A stretch of DNA of 64,000 nucleotides, from NCBI RefSeq assembly GCF_022376445.1, contig NW_025954961.1, forward strand, positions 1,240,001-1,304,000, in the 5' to 3' direction. Of this stretch, positions 1 through 11,041 are shown piece by piece (position 1 is the first letter of the stretch; each line of letters starts with the position of its first letter). Below the pieces are notes generated by a model that saw nothing but the letters and a program-made list of their open reading frames with translations, ran no database searches and was not told the DNA's origin. The stretch comes from Fomitopsis serialis (lineage: Eukaryota; Basidiomycota; Agaricomycetes; Polyporales; Fomitopsidaceae). The translations under genes were made by a program, and so were the position numbers.

Positions 1-1215
1 CTACGTAAGAAGTCACCGGACCCACCTTCCAGTAGAGTACCTGCCATATCAAATCTACGAGGAACGAGAAGTTCAGAACCGATATAGGCGCGAATGAGAG
101 CAATGCACTGACAGATGATGCCGCTTAATAGCAGTGCTCTCATAGGCCGGAGGTGCGGGACTTCCATTACAGCGGGAAAGCGCTCTGCGGCGTTTGGATA
201 GTAATGCCTGTTATTCAAATGAGCTTAAAGTTCCGCGCTCAGTTGCCGCGTTGCACACACCGGATGACAGTGAATGTCAATGGAGGGTAGACATGGATGA
301 AGAGGGACGTGACTTTGTCGAAGTCGTGGAAGACGAGACTGTTCCTCCATGTGATTACCGCAGACGCAAGCGATCCATGTGAAAGACAGTAGCAAGCTAC
401 AAACAGGGCGGGATTGGCTGGAAGGATCCAGATGTAGATGAAGTTGAGGATATTCGCGTAGTAACACAAGTCGAAGAGGAAGTAGTGCCAGGCCCGCTTC
501 TTGTACAGGTAGACGCGCATAGGTAGGTAGAACGCGGCTTGCAGAGTATATGCGATATGTATCCACCTAGAAGTCTGTTCAGTTTCATCTGTACGCAAGA
601 CCGCTGTGAGATCGCAACGCACTCGGGAGCCATCCCAAACAGTAGAGATGTGATCAACAAGGACATAACACCCCAGAAGAAGGTGAGCTTTTCGCGGAGC
701 CGTACAACATTGGAGGTATGCCATGTCGCTGCAAGCTTCGTAACCCTTGCAGATATCTAAACAGCGGGATGTCAGTCCGAGTGGCCATCTTCATGGCGCG
801 TGCAAAACCAACCTTCGCCTTGAACTTCTGCATCTCCATATCAAGCTGCTGCGTGGTGTGCATCGAGCCTCGCCGCTTGAAGAGATCTTTCTTGAACACG
901 TCGTTGATTGTCTCTTCCGCGCGCATCTTGAGCTTCTCGCTACGTTTCGCGAGCTGGCGTTGAATGAGGTCTAACCGAGAGTCGAAGAATGTCTCCAGAG
1001 TATCTATACGCAAGATTAGCCACTCGGGACGCGTCTTTTGATCTGCTCTTTTGCCACACACCTAGCAAGGTAAATCCGCTCGCCCAGTCTGATATCTCGT
1101 CGCGTGCAAATCGCTCGAACGGCACTGAGAAATAGCCAAGGCCTGTCTGTCCTGGAGGCATGTCTGACGGCGTGCGCACCGGCGACGGCGGTCGCGACGA
1201 TGAGGGAGTCGCCAT
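1..1215 (-). CDS. GPC1: Glycerophosphocholine acyltransferase GPC1, 3' part missing
   Basis: The family (DUF2838) is a multi-pass ER membrane enzyme that acylates glycerophosphocholine to lysophosphatidylcholine. The ATG at 1215 opens a short exon with a Ser/Pro-rich head. Next comes a basic, coiled-coil-like segment (about 1000-770) with the motif DTLETFFDSRLDLIQRQL, then hydrophobic segments. The stretch near 330-250 carries the family-like motif HDFDKVTSLFIHVYPPLT. The strongest piece covers 239-724: several TM helices with YLYKKRAWHYFLFDLCYY between them. The gene runs off the left edge, so the C-terminal helices are absent. It is divergent from ISU1 across about 300 bp. Identity rests on motif order and the helix pattern. 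Exact introns are approximate. Confidence 0.85.
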
Positions 1216-1511
1216 GGTTTATGTTGCGCGCAAGTCAAGCAGGGGGCGTTGTGGACAAAGCAGCGGCGGGAGGCGGAGTGATGAAAGCAGCAACCCACAA
1301 CGATGTGGCAGCGCGTCTGCCCCGCTACCGCGTCCTGGCAATGACGCTCAGCAGCTTATGTCAGCACCTGCACGTGACTGGGGGCCAATCTGCTGCCGGC
1401 TCACCACGTCTGCGCTCCCATTGGTTCCGATTCCGAACTCCGCCTGGCCTGCTTATGTATATACGGCCGGGGTGAGTGCGACTTCCCAAGCCTCTCGCAT
1501 TCTAAGTCACC
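1216..1511. promoter_or_regulatory. Divergent promoter GPC1 / ISU1
   Basis: This 296-bp spacer between two divergent start codons holds CACGTGAC (1371-1378), a CCAAT box on the plus strand (1385-1389) and an inverted CCAAT (ATTGG, 1420-1424). A TATATAC-like stretch lies near 1457-1463, about 50 bp before the ISU1 ATG. CCAAT boxes bind the HAP/CBC complex, which in fungi cooperates with HapX in iron control. Any link to ISU1 here is inference. Confidence 0.45.
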
Positions 1512-2255
1512 ATGTTCCGCGCATCCCTCACCAAAACCGTCCTCAACGCTGCCCCCCGCGCTGCCCCTCGCGCCAGCAGAGTCGCTGCTCGCCCGGTGCT
1601 CGCTCGCGGCTATCACGAGAAAGTCATCTCTCACTACGAGCAACCCAGAAATGTGCGTCAGATTGTGGTCTCGGCCGTTCCAGGCGCAGTTATCTGATAA
1701 CTTTTCCGCATCGCAGGTCGGCTCGCTGCCCAAGACCGACTTCGACGTTGGCACCGGCCTCGTCGGTGCACCTGCGTACGTGCTCTCTGTTTACAAACAT
1801 TTGAGCGATGCGCTAACATACAATCACAACAGCTGCGGCGATGTCATGAAGCTGCAGATCCGGGTCGACGAGAATGGTGTTATCTCCGACGTCAAGTTCA
1901 AGACGTTCGGTTGCGGCTCTGCCATCGCGTCGAGCTCGTATATGACTGAGCGGGTGAAGGGTCTGTCGCTGGAGGAGGCTGAGAAGATCAAGAACACGGA
2001 GATCGCGAAGGAGTTGTGCTTGCCCCCGGTGAAGCTGCACTGTTCCAGTAAGTTCCATACACCTTTGCCCGAGGGTCACCGTCTCACACGCCTTGTACAA
2101 CAGTGCTCGCGGAGGACGCTATCCGGTCTGCCATCAAGGACTACAGGTCGAAGCGTGCTTCGGCATCGAACCCCAAGCAGGCTGGCTTCATTGACGTCTC
2201 GCAGAGCGCGGCAACCGGGGAGACTGTCGCGACTGCCCACGCGCCATCAGCATAA
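1512..2255 (+). CDS. ISU1: Mitochondrial iron-sulfur cluster scaffold ISU1 (IscU)
   Basis: ISU1 is the scaffold on which Nfs1/Isd11, frataxin and ferredoxin build [2Fe-2S] clusters in the mitochondrial matrix. Exon 1 starts with an Arg/Ala-rich presequence ([20 protein letters not shown]) leading into [14 protein letters not shown]. Three introns of about 45-66 nt follow (starting near 1652, 1776 and 2051). The mature part has the three ligand cysteines in the expected contexts: a CGDVMKLQI motif near 1833, [11 protein letters not shown] near 1910, and KLHCS just before the last intron. The last exon continues with [16 protein letters not shown] and ends with a short Ala/Thr-rich tail. Length is normal for fungal ISU1 and the reading frame is intact. 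It is convergent with PRP31. Confidence 0.95.
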
Positions 2256-2452
2256 TTTGCTACCATCCATGCCAGTCGTCACGTCCCGTACCGTACTTAC
2301 TTGCTTTCAGTTCATGTATTGCGCGTGTATGATTAGTCGGAGGATCCCAGCATATTATGCAATCGTAGTCGGAAGATCCTAACATATGGTGCAATGGTAG
2401 TGCACTGGAGTGAATCATAAAATACGCAGAAGTGCAAGAACTCGCTCTGAGC

Positions 2453-4550
2453 CTACTTCGAGGCGCCCTTCTGACCAATGAATGAAAAAGTGCCACCGGC
2501 GAACCATCTTTCGTTGGCCTCCTTGACGCGTTGCGCGGCCGCCGCCCGGTTCGTTAGCTCAAATCCTAGAAAGGCCATAGGTCACAACGACGATCAGAAA
2601 GTATGAGCTGACGCCGCTTACCTTGTACGGGGGTAACAGTCAAAGAGGTGGCAGTACCAGATGACTGTGGGTTAGATTGGGCAGCCCTCGTCAGGGCAGC
2701 CGTCCGGAGCTTGTTCGCCTTCGACAATTTCGCTGGTAGGGATAGGACGATCAGTACAGTATCCGCACCATCAACGGAGCGAAACGCACCTCGACTCTTC
2801 GCCTCGCCCACGCCTGCCCTGACTTTGCCCGAGCCAATCATACCCAGACCCTTTGTCTGGTCGAACGCGCCAACCTCCTCCTCCGCCTCCCCGAAGGTCA
2901 TGCGGTTCTGCAGCTTGCGGAGTTCGGTTTGGCATATGCCTCCTTCGCCTTGCGTGCCCTATGGAGTGCAACGCGTTAGTCGGGTGTCATGGGTACAGGG
3001 CGTCGCACGCTGCTGACCGTTTGCCTCCACGACGCTTCTTCGGGCCGTCATTGGGAATTGGCAGTGCCTTGATGATCTTCGACGGAGGAGGTGCGGCGAG
3101 GCGGTCGATGTGCTTCTCTACCTTATCGCGAAGTTCCTCCCCGTACGAGCCTGCGCCAAAACTTATCAGATAAAGAGGCCAACTGAGCGCTGCGGGTGTA
3201 GCACCATCTCTCCGATGCCGCTCCAGTCCATACGCGCCGCCAGGCAACATTTGGCACCTACTGTCCGTTGCACCTTCAAGCGGTAGTCAGGCGGCGTCTG
3301 TTGAATGATCTCGGACTGGAACACAAAGCCAGTATGGCGACGCTGAGTAGCAGACGAGAACCCTGCGGAAATCTTCCTCTGTGCTCCAAGAGCTTTGGTA
3401 ACAAGGAACATCAGTGACGACCTCCACATACAGAACTGTTTTACTCACGTATACATTACACGCAGGCATCTTAGCCAACCCGTTGAGACCACCAGCAACT
3501 CCAAGTAATTTCGCGGCTGTGGTGGTACCGACAATAGCTGATAGGTTCGGTGCCAGGATATTCATTCGGGAGCTGACGTACATGAAGATCTTGGAACAGA
3601 ACCTCAGCATAGGTGAAGACGCCACTTGGGCAAGATGCCTCACGTTTTTCCGTGCCTCCTCCAGTCTATCCGCAAGGTCACAAGCTCGTTGAACAGCCTG
3701 GAACTCTGCATCCGGGAGCGGTTGGCCGGAAGTGGTAGTGGCTGTCACCATTACACTCATGATGATAGCAGGAGGGAGGATGCCGTTGAGGTCTACTTTC
3801 GTAGGGTCCTAGCGGTAAGAGTCAGGCAGAAAGGCACGCAGTCATAAAATCCTAAGCGTACCTCGGAGTTGCCCAGTGCGCGAACAGAGCGAATATACAT
3901 TGGAGGGTCTGCAACAAGTTGTTCGAGTTCGGGGAACTTGGGCGCGTAGTGGTCTCGAATGAACTGAAGCGTGCTATGAGAGACGGCCCTTTGCCCTACA
4001 AATGTACACGCACCTTGTGAACTACCATGATTTCATTGTCGACATCGACGGAAAGATTGTTAGCAGCAACGATCAGGTTGTACTCGGGGTTGGAATGGGT
4101 AGGTTGAGCCATCTGCTCCGGCGTGCTGGGGTTCGCTTCGAACTTCTCGATTTCCTGGTGACCCGCTTCAGATTAGCAGAAGACGCGCCATTAGGGTGTA
4201 CTGACCTTGAGAATGTCGTTCATACGCTTGCTCCCATCAAGCTTCGCTACACTGCGGACGTCCTCGACATCCCTTAGTTCCATCCGCTGCACCTCTTCGG
4301 CGTCCAGCTCCTCCGCGGGCTTCACTCCACCCTCCAGAACGAGCGATCCAACCTCTTTCTCCTTATTTTCCCCTCCTTCCTCCGCCTCTCCCTCGTCCAT
4401 CTCGTCATCCGAGGACGCTTTGCGCTTGAGGCTGTTAGAAGTCGAGGGTCCGTCCTGTGCCGGCTTGTTTGTGTCCACTTGCTCATTGTCTTCCTCGCCC
4501 TCGGAGAGACCCTCGAGGTCGGCAAGCAGTTCGTCAGCCAAGGCGCTCAT
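2453..4550 (-). CDS. PRP31: U4/U6 snRNP protein PRP31
   Basis: Prp31 bridges U4 snRNA, Snu13/15.5K and Prp6 in the U4/U6.U5 tri-snRNP, and spliceosome activation depends on it. I chose the ATG at 4550 because the product then begins [15 protein letters not shown], as in other Prp31 proteins; an in-frame ATG at 4598 would add 16 residues. An acidic, KR-containing linker follows, then the NOSIC/Nop region: [13 protein letters not shown] (near 4220), [24 protein letters not shown] helices (3700-3600), and the snRNA/Snu13-binding Nop core around 3500-3300 ([19 protein letters not shown], then LPACNVY-type sequence). The C-terminal tail has [14 protein letters not shown] and ends [11 protein letters not shown]. 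Several short introns interrupt it. I saw no frame break. Confidence 0.93.
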
Positions 4551-4869
4551 GATGTCGGTCAAGGGAGAGAAGGCCAGATGAGCGAACTGAAGAAACAAGA
4601 TCTAAGAAGAGGCGCAACCGCTCGCCGGCATCGAGCGCCTTCCCTGTTACCAATCGGGAAACCCTAAAGTAGGGGCGTGTGTGCACCGATTCGGATCTTG
4701 TTCGGCACGTACTTGGCAGAGTGCGGGGTAAACGCGATCGGCGCTTCCCTCACTGTCAGTCTGGTTGTGCTCTCTGGACGACTTGCACGTCCTCGCTGGC
4801 GGCTGGGTAGCTCTCATATTCCAACAAGAAATTGCACCAGCTCTCTACATCCCCTGCAACGCCGAGGCG
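4551..4869. promoter_or_regulatory. Divergent promoter PRP31 / MCC-beta
   Basis: This stretch of about 320 bp separates two divergent start codons and should carry both promoters. I see no strong TATA box and no convincing named operator. Short open frames here are not conserved-looking. Confidence 0.35.
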
Positions 4870-7110
4870 ATGCGTCTTGCGGTGTGCAGGGCACTTCGAG
4901 AGGTCCGACCATGCCGCCACTGGCAGTCCATGCCTCCGACTCGTCATGTTAGGAGGGCGTACCACCCGTCCGTCTTACCGTCATTGGTTTCGCCACCTTC
5001 TCCGGAGTTCGTTGAGAAAGCGAAGTCGATGGAAACCCTGATAGCAGACATTGATGCTAAGATGGCTGCTGCTCGTTTAGGCGGCGGTGAGAAGGCGAGA
5101 GAACGGATGAGGAAGGCTGGCAAGAAGCTCCCTCGAGAGAGGTCCGTGACTTCCGAATGATGATACACCAAAGAGATGAACGAAGAACAGGCTCGCTCTA
5201 CTGCTCGATCCTCATACACCCTTTCTTGAGCTTTCACAGCTGGCTGCCCATGAAGTCTACCCGGAATCTATCCCCGGCGCGGGTATCATCACGGGAATTG
5301 GACGCATCTCTGGTCGCGAATGTGTCGTCGTTGTGAATGACGCTACTGTCAAGGGAGGGTCGTATTATCCGCTCACCGTGAAAAAGCATCTCCGAGCCCA
5401 GGAGATTGCGAGGGAACATGGCCTGCCGTGCGTTTATGTTGGTGAGTAACCAATGAGCATTTGGTAGCCCGAATTCATACTTACCTGTCGATTGGAGGAA
5501 GTTGAATCAGGAGGTGCTGCTCTGCCCTACCAAGCGAATGTAAGATGAGCCAACAGTCTAACATACTACAGGGGTAACCAGTCACGTCCTTAGGTCTTCC
5601 CCGACAAAGAGCATTTCGGCCGCATATTCTATAACATGGCGCAAATGTCGGCCTTGGGAATCCCCCAGATTGCTATTGTGCATGGCATCTCAGTAGCAGG
5701 TGCAGTCCACTCCGTCTTATCCAGTATATGAGTCACAGAACAGGGGCCCGCTAGGTGGGGCCTACGTGCCGGCTATGGCGGATGAGAACATCATTGTGCG
5801 AGAGCAAGGCCGCATCTTCCTCGCTGGCCCCCCTCTGGTCAAAGCGGCGACTGGCGAGGAAGTCGACGAGGAGACACTGGGCGGAGGGCAGATGCACTCG
5901 TCAGAAAGCGGTGTCACGGACCACTTGGCTCGAGACGACGAACATGCCATCGCCATTGCTCGTGGCATCATCAGCGACCTTGGTAAGGCAGGCGGAAAGG
6001 AGGTCCTAGTGAGTTGCGTATTTGCATGGTACATCCACTGTCTTGTTGACAAATGCACGACACTGCCAGCCTCCGGCACCATCTGAGGAGCCTCTGTATC
6101 CTACGTCGGAGCTCCATGGCATTGTAGGTACCGACCTACGGCAAGCGTTCGACATGCGAGACGTGATTGCTCGTATCGTGGACGGCAGCAAGTTCAGGGA
6201 GTTCAAGAAGGAGTACGGCACGACTATCATCACCGTACGTGTTCCCTTTACCGGAGTGCTTTCTCACTCACAGACACCTCAGGGATTCGCGCACATCCAC
6301 GGTTACCCGGTTGGCATAGTCGCGAACAACGGCATCCTGTTCTCGCAGTCGGCACTGAAGGCGACGCACTTCATGCAACTCTGCTCGCAGCGGCAGATCC
6401 CGTTGCTATTCCTCGTTAACGTCACAGGATACATGGTAGGCTCCAAGGCCGAGAAGGGCGGGATCGCAAAGGACGGCGCGAAGATGGTCCGCGCCGTTGC
6501 GTGCGCGGACGTACCGAAGCTGACAGTGATCGTCGGTGGAAGCTATGGAGCTGGCAACTACGGTGAGACCTGTAGCATCGCCATAAATCGCCTCGTACTG
6601 ACGATAACACAGGCATGTGTGGACGGGCTGTGAGTTCCTCGGAGCGTTGATTGAACGCTTGCTGACAGCTTCTCAGTACTCCCCGCGGTTCCTGTGGATG
6701 TGGCCTGTAAGGACTCTACCTTTCTGTCGTGACGGGGGACACGCTGACCGTCTTGTAGAATGCCAAGGTTTCTGTGATGGGACCTGGCCAGCTCTCTCAA
6801 GTCATGGCCACCGTCTCGAAGTGAGCAACTTGCCTGGCAAGGGTTGTAATGGCCACGTAAACTTATGTGCATTGTCAGGGATCCTACGAAGCATAGCAAC
6901 CTGAAAGATGAGATCGAGGAACAGTCGACGGCCCTGTATGCCTCCGCACGCTTGTGGGACGATGGCATTATTAAGCCCACAGACACACGCGACACAGTCG
7001 GACTGGCCTTGGCTCTCGCTGCAAGGGAGAGAGGCACGACCAGTAGTTCAGGCAAGCCCTCAACGACATGGGACGGCGACAGCAAAGGGTTCGGTGTCTT
7101 CCGGATGTAA
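4870..7110 (+). CDS. MCCB: Methylcrotonoyl-CoA carboxylase beta subunit, mitochondrial
   Basis: This is the carboxyltransferase subunit of MCC, which with the biotin-bearing alpha subunit makes 3-methylglutaconyl-CoA in leucine breakdown. The chosen ATG (4870) gives an Arg-rich presequence ([20 protein letters not shown]); a second ATG lies 20 codons on. The order of motifs is that of the family: [120 protein letters not shown], then the C-terminal half with [59 protein letters not shown] and [11 protein letters not shown]. About nine short introns join cleanly. One acceptor, the CTAG at 5751-5754, restores the SVAGGAYVP motif. No frame break was seen. It is convergent with the WDR89-like gene. 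Confidence 0.95.
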
Positions 7111-7228
7111 CAAATAGGTTTCTGACGAACAGGAAGGAAGACGGTATGTATATCAGTTTTGTACATTTGTAGGACGCTACGTCTAGCACTTTGGAACAAT
7201 GTATCATTTTGTCACGGGCGAACACATG

Positions 7229-8703
7229 TTACCGTGATCGTCTTCTTTTGCGTGTTGGTGCGTCTGCGGAATCGTCCACGTCCATCGGGTCATCATGTTC
7301 CACACTGCTAGGGCTGGAGAGCTCGTCGGTCGAAGGGAGAACAGTGAGGCTGAGGGGCCGGTCCAGGCGTTCAGCCTAGAGTCTTCGCCGCCGGTGAGCA
7401 GTACGTTATTCTGCGGGTGTGTCAATCTCGCGGAACCTTGACAGGAATATGCAGAGTTACCTCTTCGTCCCATAATACCGACCGAACTACGCCCACATGT
7501 CCTTTCTGCCATGTATGCGACAATAGCCAGGGAGCACTTGGATCTTTGAAGGTAGAGCGAGTCAGCAGCGCAACGTCTCCCCTGTGAACAATGTCGATGA
7601 GTGCATAGTGCATTAAATCAGAGACAAAGAACCCACTCATTCGACCCGACGAATATGTTAAGATCGTTATCCAGCCATGCGAGATGGTATGATGGTTGTG
7701 TGATCCGACGTAGTAATCTGTCACCCAGGTGAACTCCTCTCCCCTATGAATGGAAGGTTGGCGAATGTCGGTGTCTTGTACCAGGTCCAACTTCACACTC
7801 ATGTCAGTATGCCGAATACGCACTCAGATAGTGTGTCATACCTCCCAGACCAAACGCTGAACGTTTCCATATCGCTCGATGCCCAGATCCCCGGGGGCCT
7901 GCTCGAGTGTGTACCCACCCCGCCTGCGCTATGCTGCAGCCCCAGTTACCGACATTCAGCCCAGCCTCATCCTCATCGACCTCATCTGCATTTGATATGC
8001 ACAGAAGCCCGTCTGAGGAGACGGAAAGCAAGTGTCTTGGTGAGGTCTTCGAAAAATGGACGGCGGTGATATCGTCAGAGTGCGTGGATGAGTGTATCCG
8101 GAGGGGCGCCACTGGACTGCGTGGGTCCCTGATCGACGTTTTAGCGTGAGTTTTCAGTCGATGTGCAGCTTTCGTCGAGACTGACCAGTAAAGCAGGGAC
8201 GCGTCGTCTCCTTGGAGCTCAGTGCCGGCAGCAATCACTGTACCGTCAACTGAGATGTCACAGGACAGAAGGGCTCGAGGTCGGATGCCAGTAAGGGCGG
8301 ACACTGTTCACAAAAATGATTCGGAGACTCGGTTTGAGTTCAGTTGCAACCCCGTATCGAGGATTGCCTGTTACTCACTTATGGGATCGTTTTTCGGAGA
8401 ACGGCCGTCCCATGCTCTGACCACTCCGTCTTTGCCACAGGACAAGAGAATCGGCGACACTGATCCGGCAAAGCTTGACGCGGAGCGCAGACATGTAACA
8501 GCCCCTTCATGCCCAGCGAAGGTGCGCACACTGTCCAGCCGCGACTTGTCGAATAGATGGATCGCATTGTCTGGTGAAGACGCGGACAACGCGTAGCAAG
8601 ACGGCAGGGAGACTATGGACAGAACATATGCCTCAGACGGCAGCGAGGTTGTCTTCAGACGCGTGATGGTGTGTTTTGAGGCGGGGGAGTCGAGGAGGGC
8701 CAT
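7229..8703 (-). CDS. WD40 protein similar to WDR89
   Basis: A small beta-propeller protein of unknown biochemical role. The first exon (8703 down) reads MALLDSPASKHTITRL and holds two blades, including SSPDNAIHLFDKSRLDSVRT and LLSCGKDGVVRAWDGR. Middle exons hold the WDR89-like signature SLLYWDPRSPVAPLRIHSST followed by HSDDITAVHF and LLSVSSDGLLCISNADEVDE. The last blade is VGVVRSVLWDEE..LLTGGEDSRLNAW near 7460-7370. After this the frame changes. The frame that ends at 7204 looks random, whereas a neighbouring frame gives an acidic then basic tail (DDPMDVDDSADAPTRKRRRS) ending at the stop 7229-7231. I used that end. Either a very short intron or an indel lies at about 7310-7350. Confidence 0.75.
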
Positions 8704-9057
8704 GGGGAGGTGCTCACTGCCCGTGCCTGAGGCTGAGGATGTTTTCCTGGACGGTCTAGACGCTGGCTGGCACTGGGCGCTTGCGGCAGTCGCCTGTTGT
8801 CAGCGCCTCGCATTCCTGTCCTTGTTTCGCCTTCATTCCGCTCGCCGACCTCGAGCTCATCGCCATCGACGTCTGTGACACCTGCGGTCTTCCCTCTCCG
8901 GTCTCTGACCACGCCCACCACGCTCTTTTACAACACATTCGTTTTCGGATTCGTACCGCTCTCGCCCGACTTCACACTCGGGCCTTGAGCGACATTACAA
9001 GTACATTTATAGATCACAGCGTAGAGTTCTCTCCATTTCTTGGTTAGCATTTGTACA
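8704..9057. promoter_or_regulatory. Divergent spacer, WDR89-like / unknown one-TM gene
   Basis: The 354-bp spacer contains a plus-strand open frame (8797-8988, Ser/Thr/Pro-rich) that does not join in frame with the downstream exons, so I left it out. No recognised binding site stands out. Confidence 0.3.
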
Positions 9058-9931
9058 ATGCGTCGCTCTGGTGGTATGTAACACCGCAATGTTGCCTGCT
9101 TGCCCTCACAAGCTCACCGTGTGTGATACTAGCTCCGCGTCTTCACCGCTTGCCACAGCGTCTGGACTATGCACTGATCCCGGCCCCGCTTGGTGGGTAG
9201 TCATATGCTTCCATGCACTTCCGTTCTTCTCACTGACGAGGTCGCTACTTCTCTTTGCCCACAGACTTGTCCAAGCCCCTGGTAGACGAGAAATCTCCCC
9301 TACCGGCCATTATTGTGACACCATCGTCTCCTTCACACGATGGTGACTTCGCCATCGCGTTCTTGATGCCTCCGCCCAAGCCCTCGACGTGGCAGCGAAT
9401 GGTCGACTCGCTTCCCACCATTCCGCGCCTCCCGTCCCAAATCCAGCTTCCGCCGTCTCCCAAGCCGGAGTACGAGCGTGTCGGGTCGTGCAAGACGCGT
9501 GCGCGCGCTACCGTCCTACTTCTGCTGCTCCTGTTCATCATGGTCTGCCATGTGTCATGCACGAGATTGCAAAGGATCGTCCGCGCATGGAGTTCAGCAC
9601 GATCCACGACAGTCCGCTGGTGCACTTGGCACGCACGACCGTATGGATACCGCCAGCGCCTCGGATGACACACCGCGAAGGACACTGCCACTCCCGCCTT
9701 CGGTGGGTGGTTTGACCTGAATGCACTCTGGGCACCCACAATGGCGATGCAAAGCGGACGCCCGACTTCGTCGTCATCGAGGAAGGTGCAGACACACTGA
9801 AGCGCGCCACAGAGGGACAAGCTAGGGAGCCTACATCCTTTGCCACGCTACTGTCACGACATTTCATGTCCTATTCGCTGTCGGGACTATTCGTTCAACG
9901 CGATGGATTGGATTTTTGGGGGTTGTTGTGA
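9058..9931 (+). CDS. Unrecognised protein with one TM segment, several frame breaks
   Basis: I do not recognise a family. The model starts with a 16-nt exon (ATG 9058, MRRSG), an intron of about 70 nt, a second exon giving PRLHRLPQRLDYALIPAPL, and a third starting near 9264 with DLSKPLVDEKSPLPAIIV, then TPSSPSHDGDFAIAFLMPPP. The phases of these three exons fit perfectly, which is the main support. A Pro-rich stretch precedes a single hydrophobic helix (ATVLLLLLLFIMVCHV, near 9510-9560). Beyond the helix, protein-like sequence continues but jumps frame about four times (near 9560, 9640, 9705, 9742): HEIAKDRPRMEFSTIHDSPL, then GGWFDLNALWAP, then RTPDFVVIEEGADTLKRATE, ending DFWGLL at 9931. Either the gene is decaying or the sequence has indels. 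The layout suggests a type II membrane protein with a lumenal or extracellular C-terminal domain. Confidence 0.5.
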
Positions 9932-11041
9932 AAGTTGGTTGCTGTATTTATCAAGTAACATCATTGGTCCGTTTAATACCGGTTTATACTTCGGTGTGCC
10001 CAGCCATTTTCCCTTCGTTTTGGCGAGGCATGGGCCTCTACTCAGGTTAGATTGGCATTTGAGGCATTTCGTTTCGCGTGCATGTCCCCGTAAGTGGAAC
10101 ATGCTCGTTTAACGTCGTGATACTGAGCAAACCGTTCTACAGATTAGCAGTGCTATGTCATGTATCGCTACCCGCTGGCTTATATCATCGGTGGTTTCGC
10201 GCTCAATCAGTCCTCCCGCTTGGGCATTCGAACTCACATGGTCATTCTTGTGGTAACGCTGTCAGCTCACATGTTCTAACTCAGGCATGCTATTGTACAG
10301 CGGTCGTCCGCTGGCATAGGCTGGCATCTATTGCTACCTCGCACCGCAGGTACAATCACCAACGAGGTTCCAGATGCCTGTGCAGACGACATGCGCATTT
10401 TGTCCCACCTGACCAGGAAATGGTACTCGCTCCGCTAATGCAGTGACCCGTGACCCCGTCAGTGCAGTCTAACGTCGCGATTTCAGCAGGGCGCCCCAAA
10501 CCCGCGCAGTACTTACGTCCGGAGCTTGACTGGAAGGGATATACGGTGCGTACGCGCTCTTCAGTCTTGTCCCGCTGCCCATTCTCTCCTTTCCCCTCCA
10601 GTAAACCCAGCCAATCCCACCTGGGAAAGCAAGACGAAGATCTGCACTTCTCAGGAGCCAATTAGCAAGCAGCACAACGAATAATTACAATGTTCTCGGG
10701 CGGCGGATCTTCGGACGTGCTGTGCTATAGGCGCATGATGATCCCTTGTGCTTTCCCTCCATGCTCTGCGGGGTAATATGCGGGGAAATCGGCGGGGGAA
10801 AGACCTCAACTCTACCTGGGCTGTCACAGTACTCGCTGTAATTACGGACGGTGGTCCGCGTCTCCCGAATGGTTTCATGCCATTGCCTCGGTAGGAGCGA
10901 GGCTTGCACGGTAAACAGATAAAGGCGACGAACGTCCCGGCGGGTTTTTGCGATCGGCTTCATTGGACGCCTTACCTTGTCGTTCGGCGGATTAACGCAA
11001 ACCCAACTGGCTTACTGGACAACGAGGCGTTTCTAGTCGGG
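9932..11041. other. No supportable gene; scattered coding-like fragments
   Basis: I see no continuous gene in these 1.1 kb. Small fragments look protein-like. One near 10155-10275 is hydrophobic (YRYPLAYIIGGFALNQS in one frame). Another near 10480-10550 reads GRPKPAQYLRPELDWKGYT and is followed by a plausible donor GTGCGT at 10548. They do not join into one reading frame. They could be a decayed membrane-protein gene or chance. The right part should hold the promoter of the MFS transporter. Confidence 0.3.

Noticed and set aside
8797..8988. Ser/Thr-rich frame as first exon of the one-TM gene
   Set aside because: It would not join in phase with the next exon, while the 16-nt exon at 9058 does so perfectly.
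10480..10560. Retrotransposon chromodomain from the DWKGY-like string
   Set aside because: The neighbouring residues do not fit a chromodomain, and no integrase, reverse transcriptase or LTR lies nearby.
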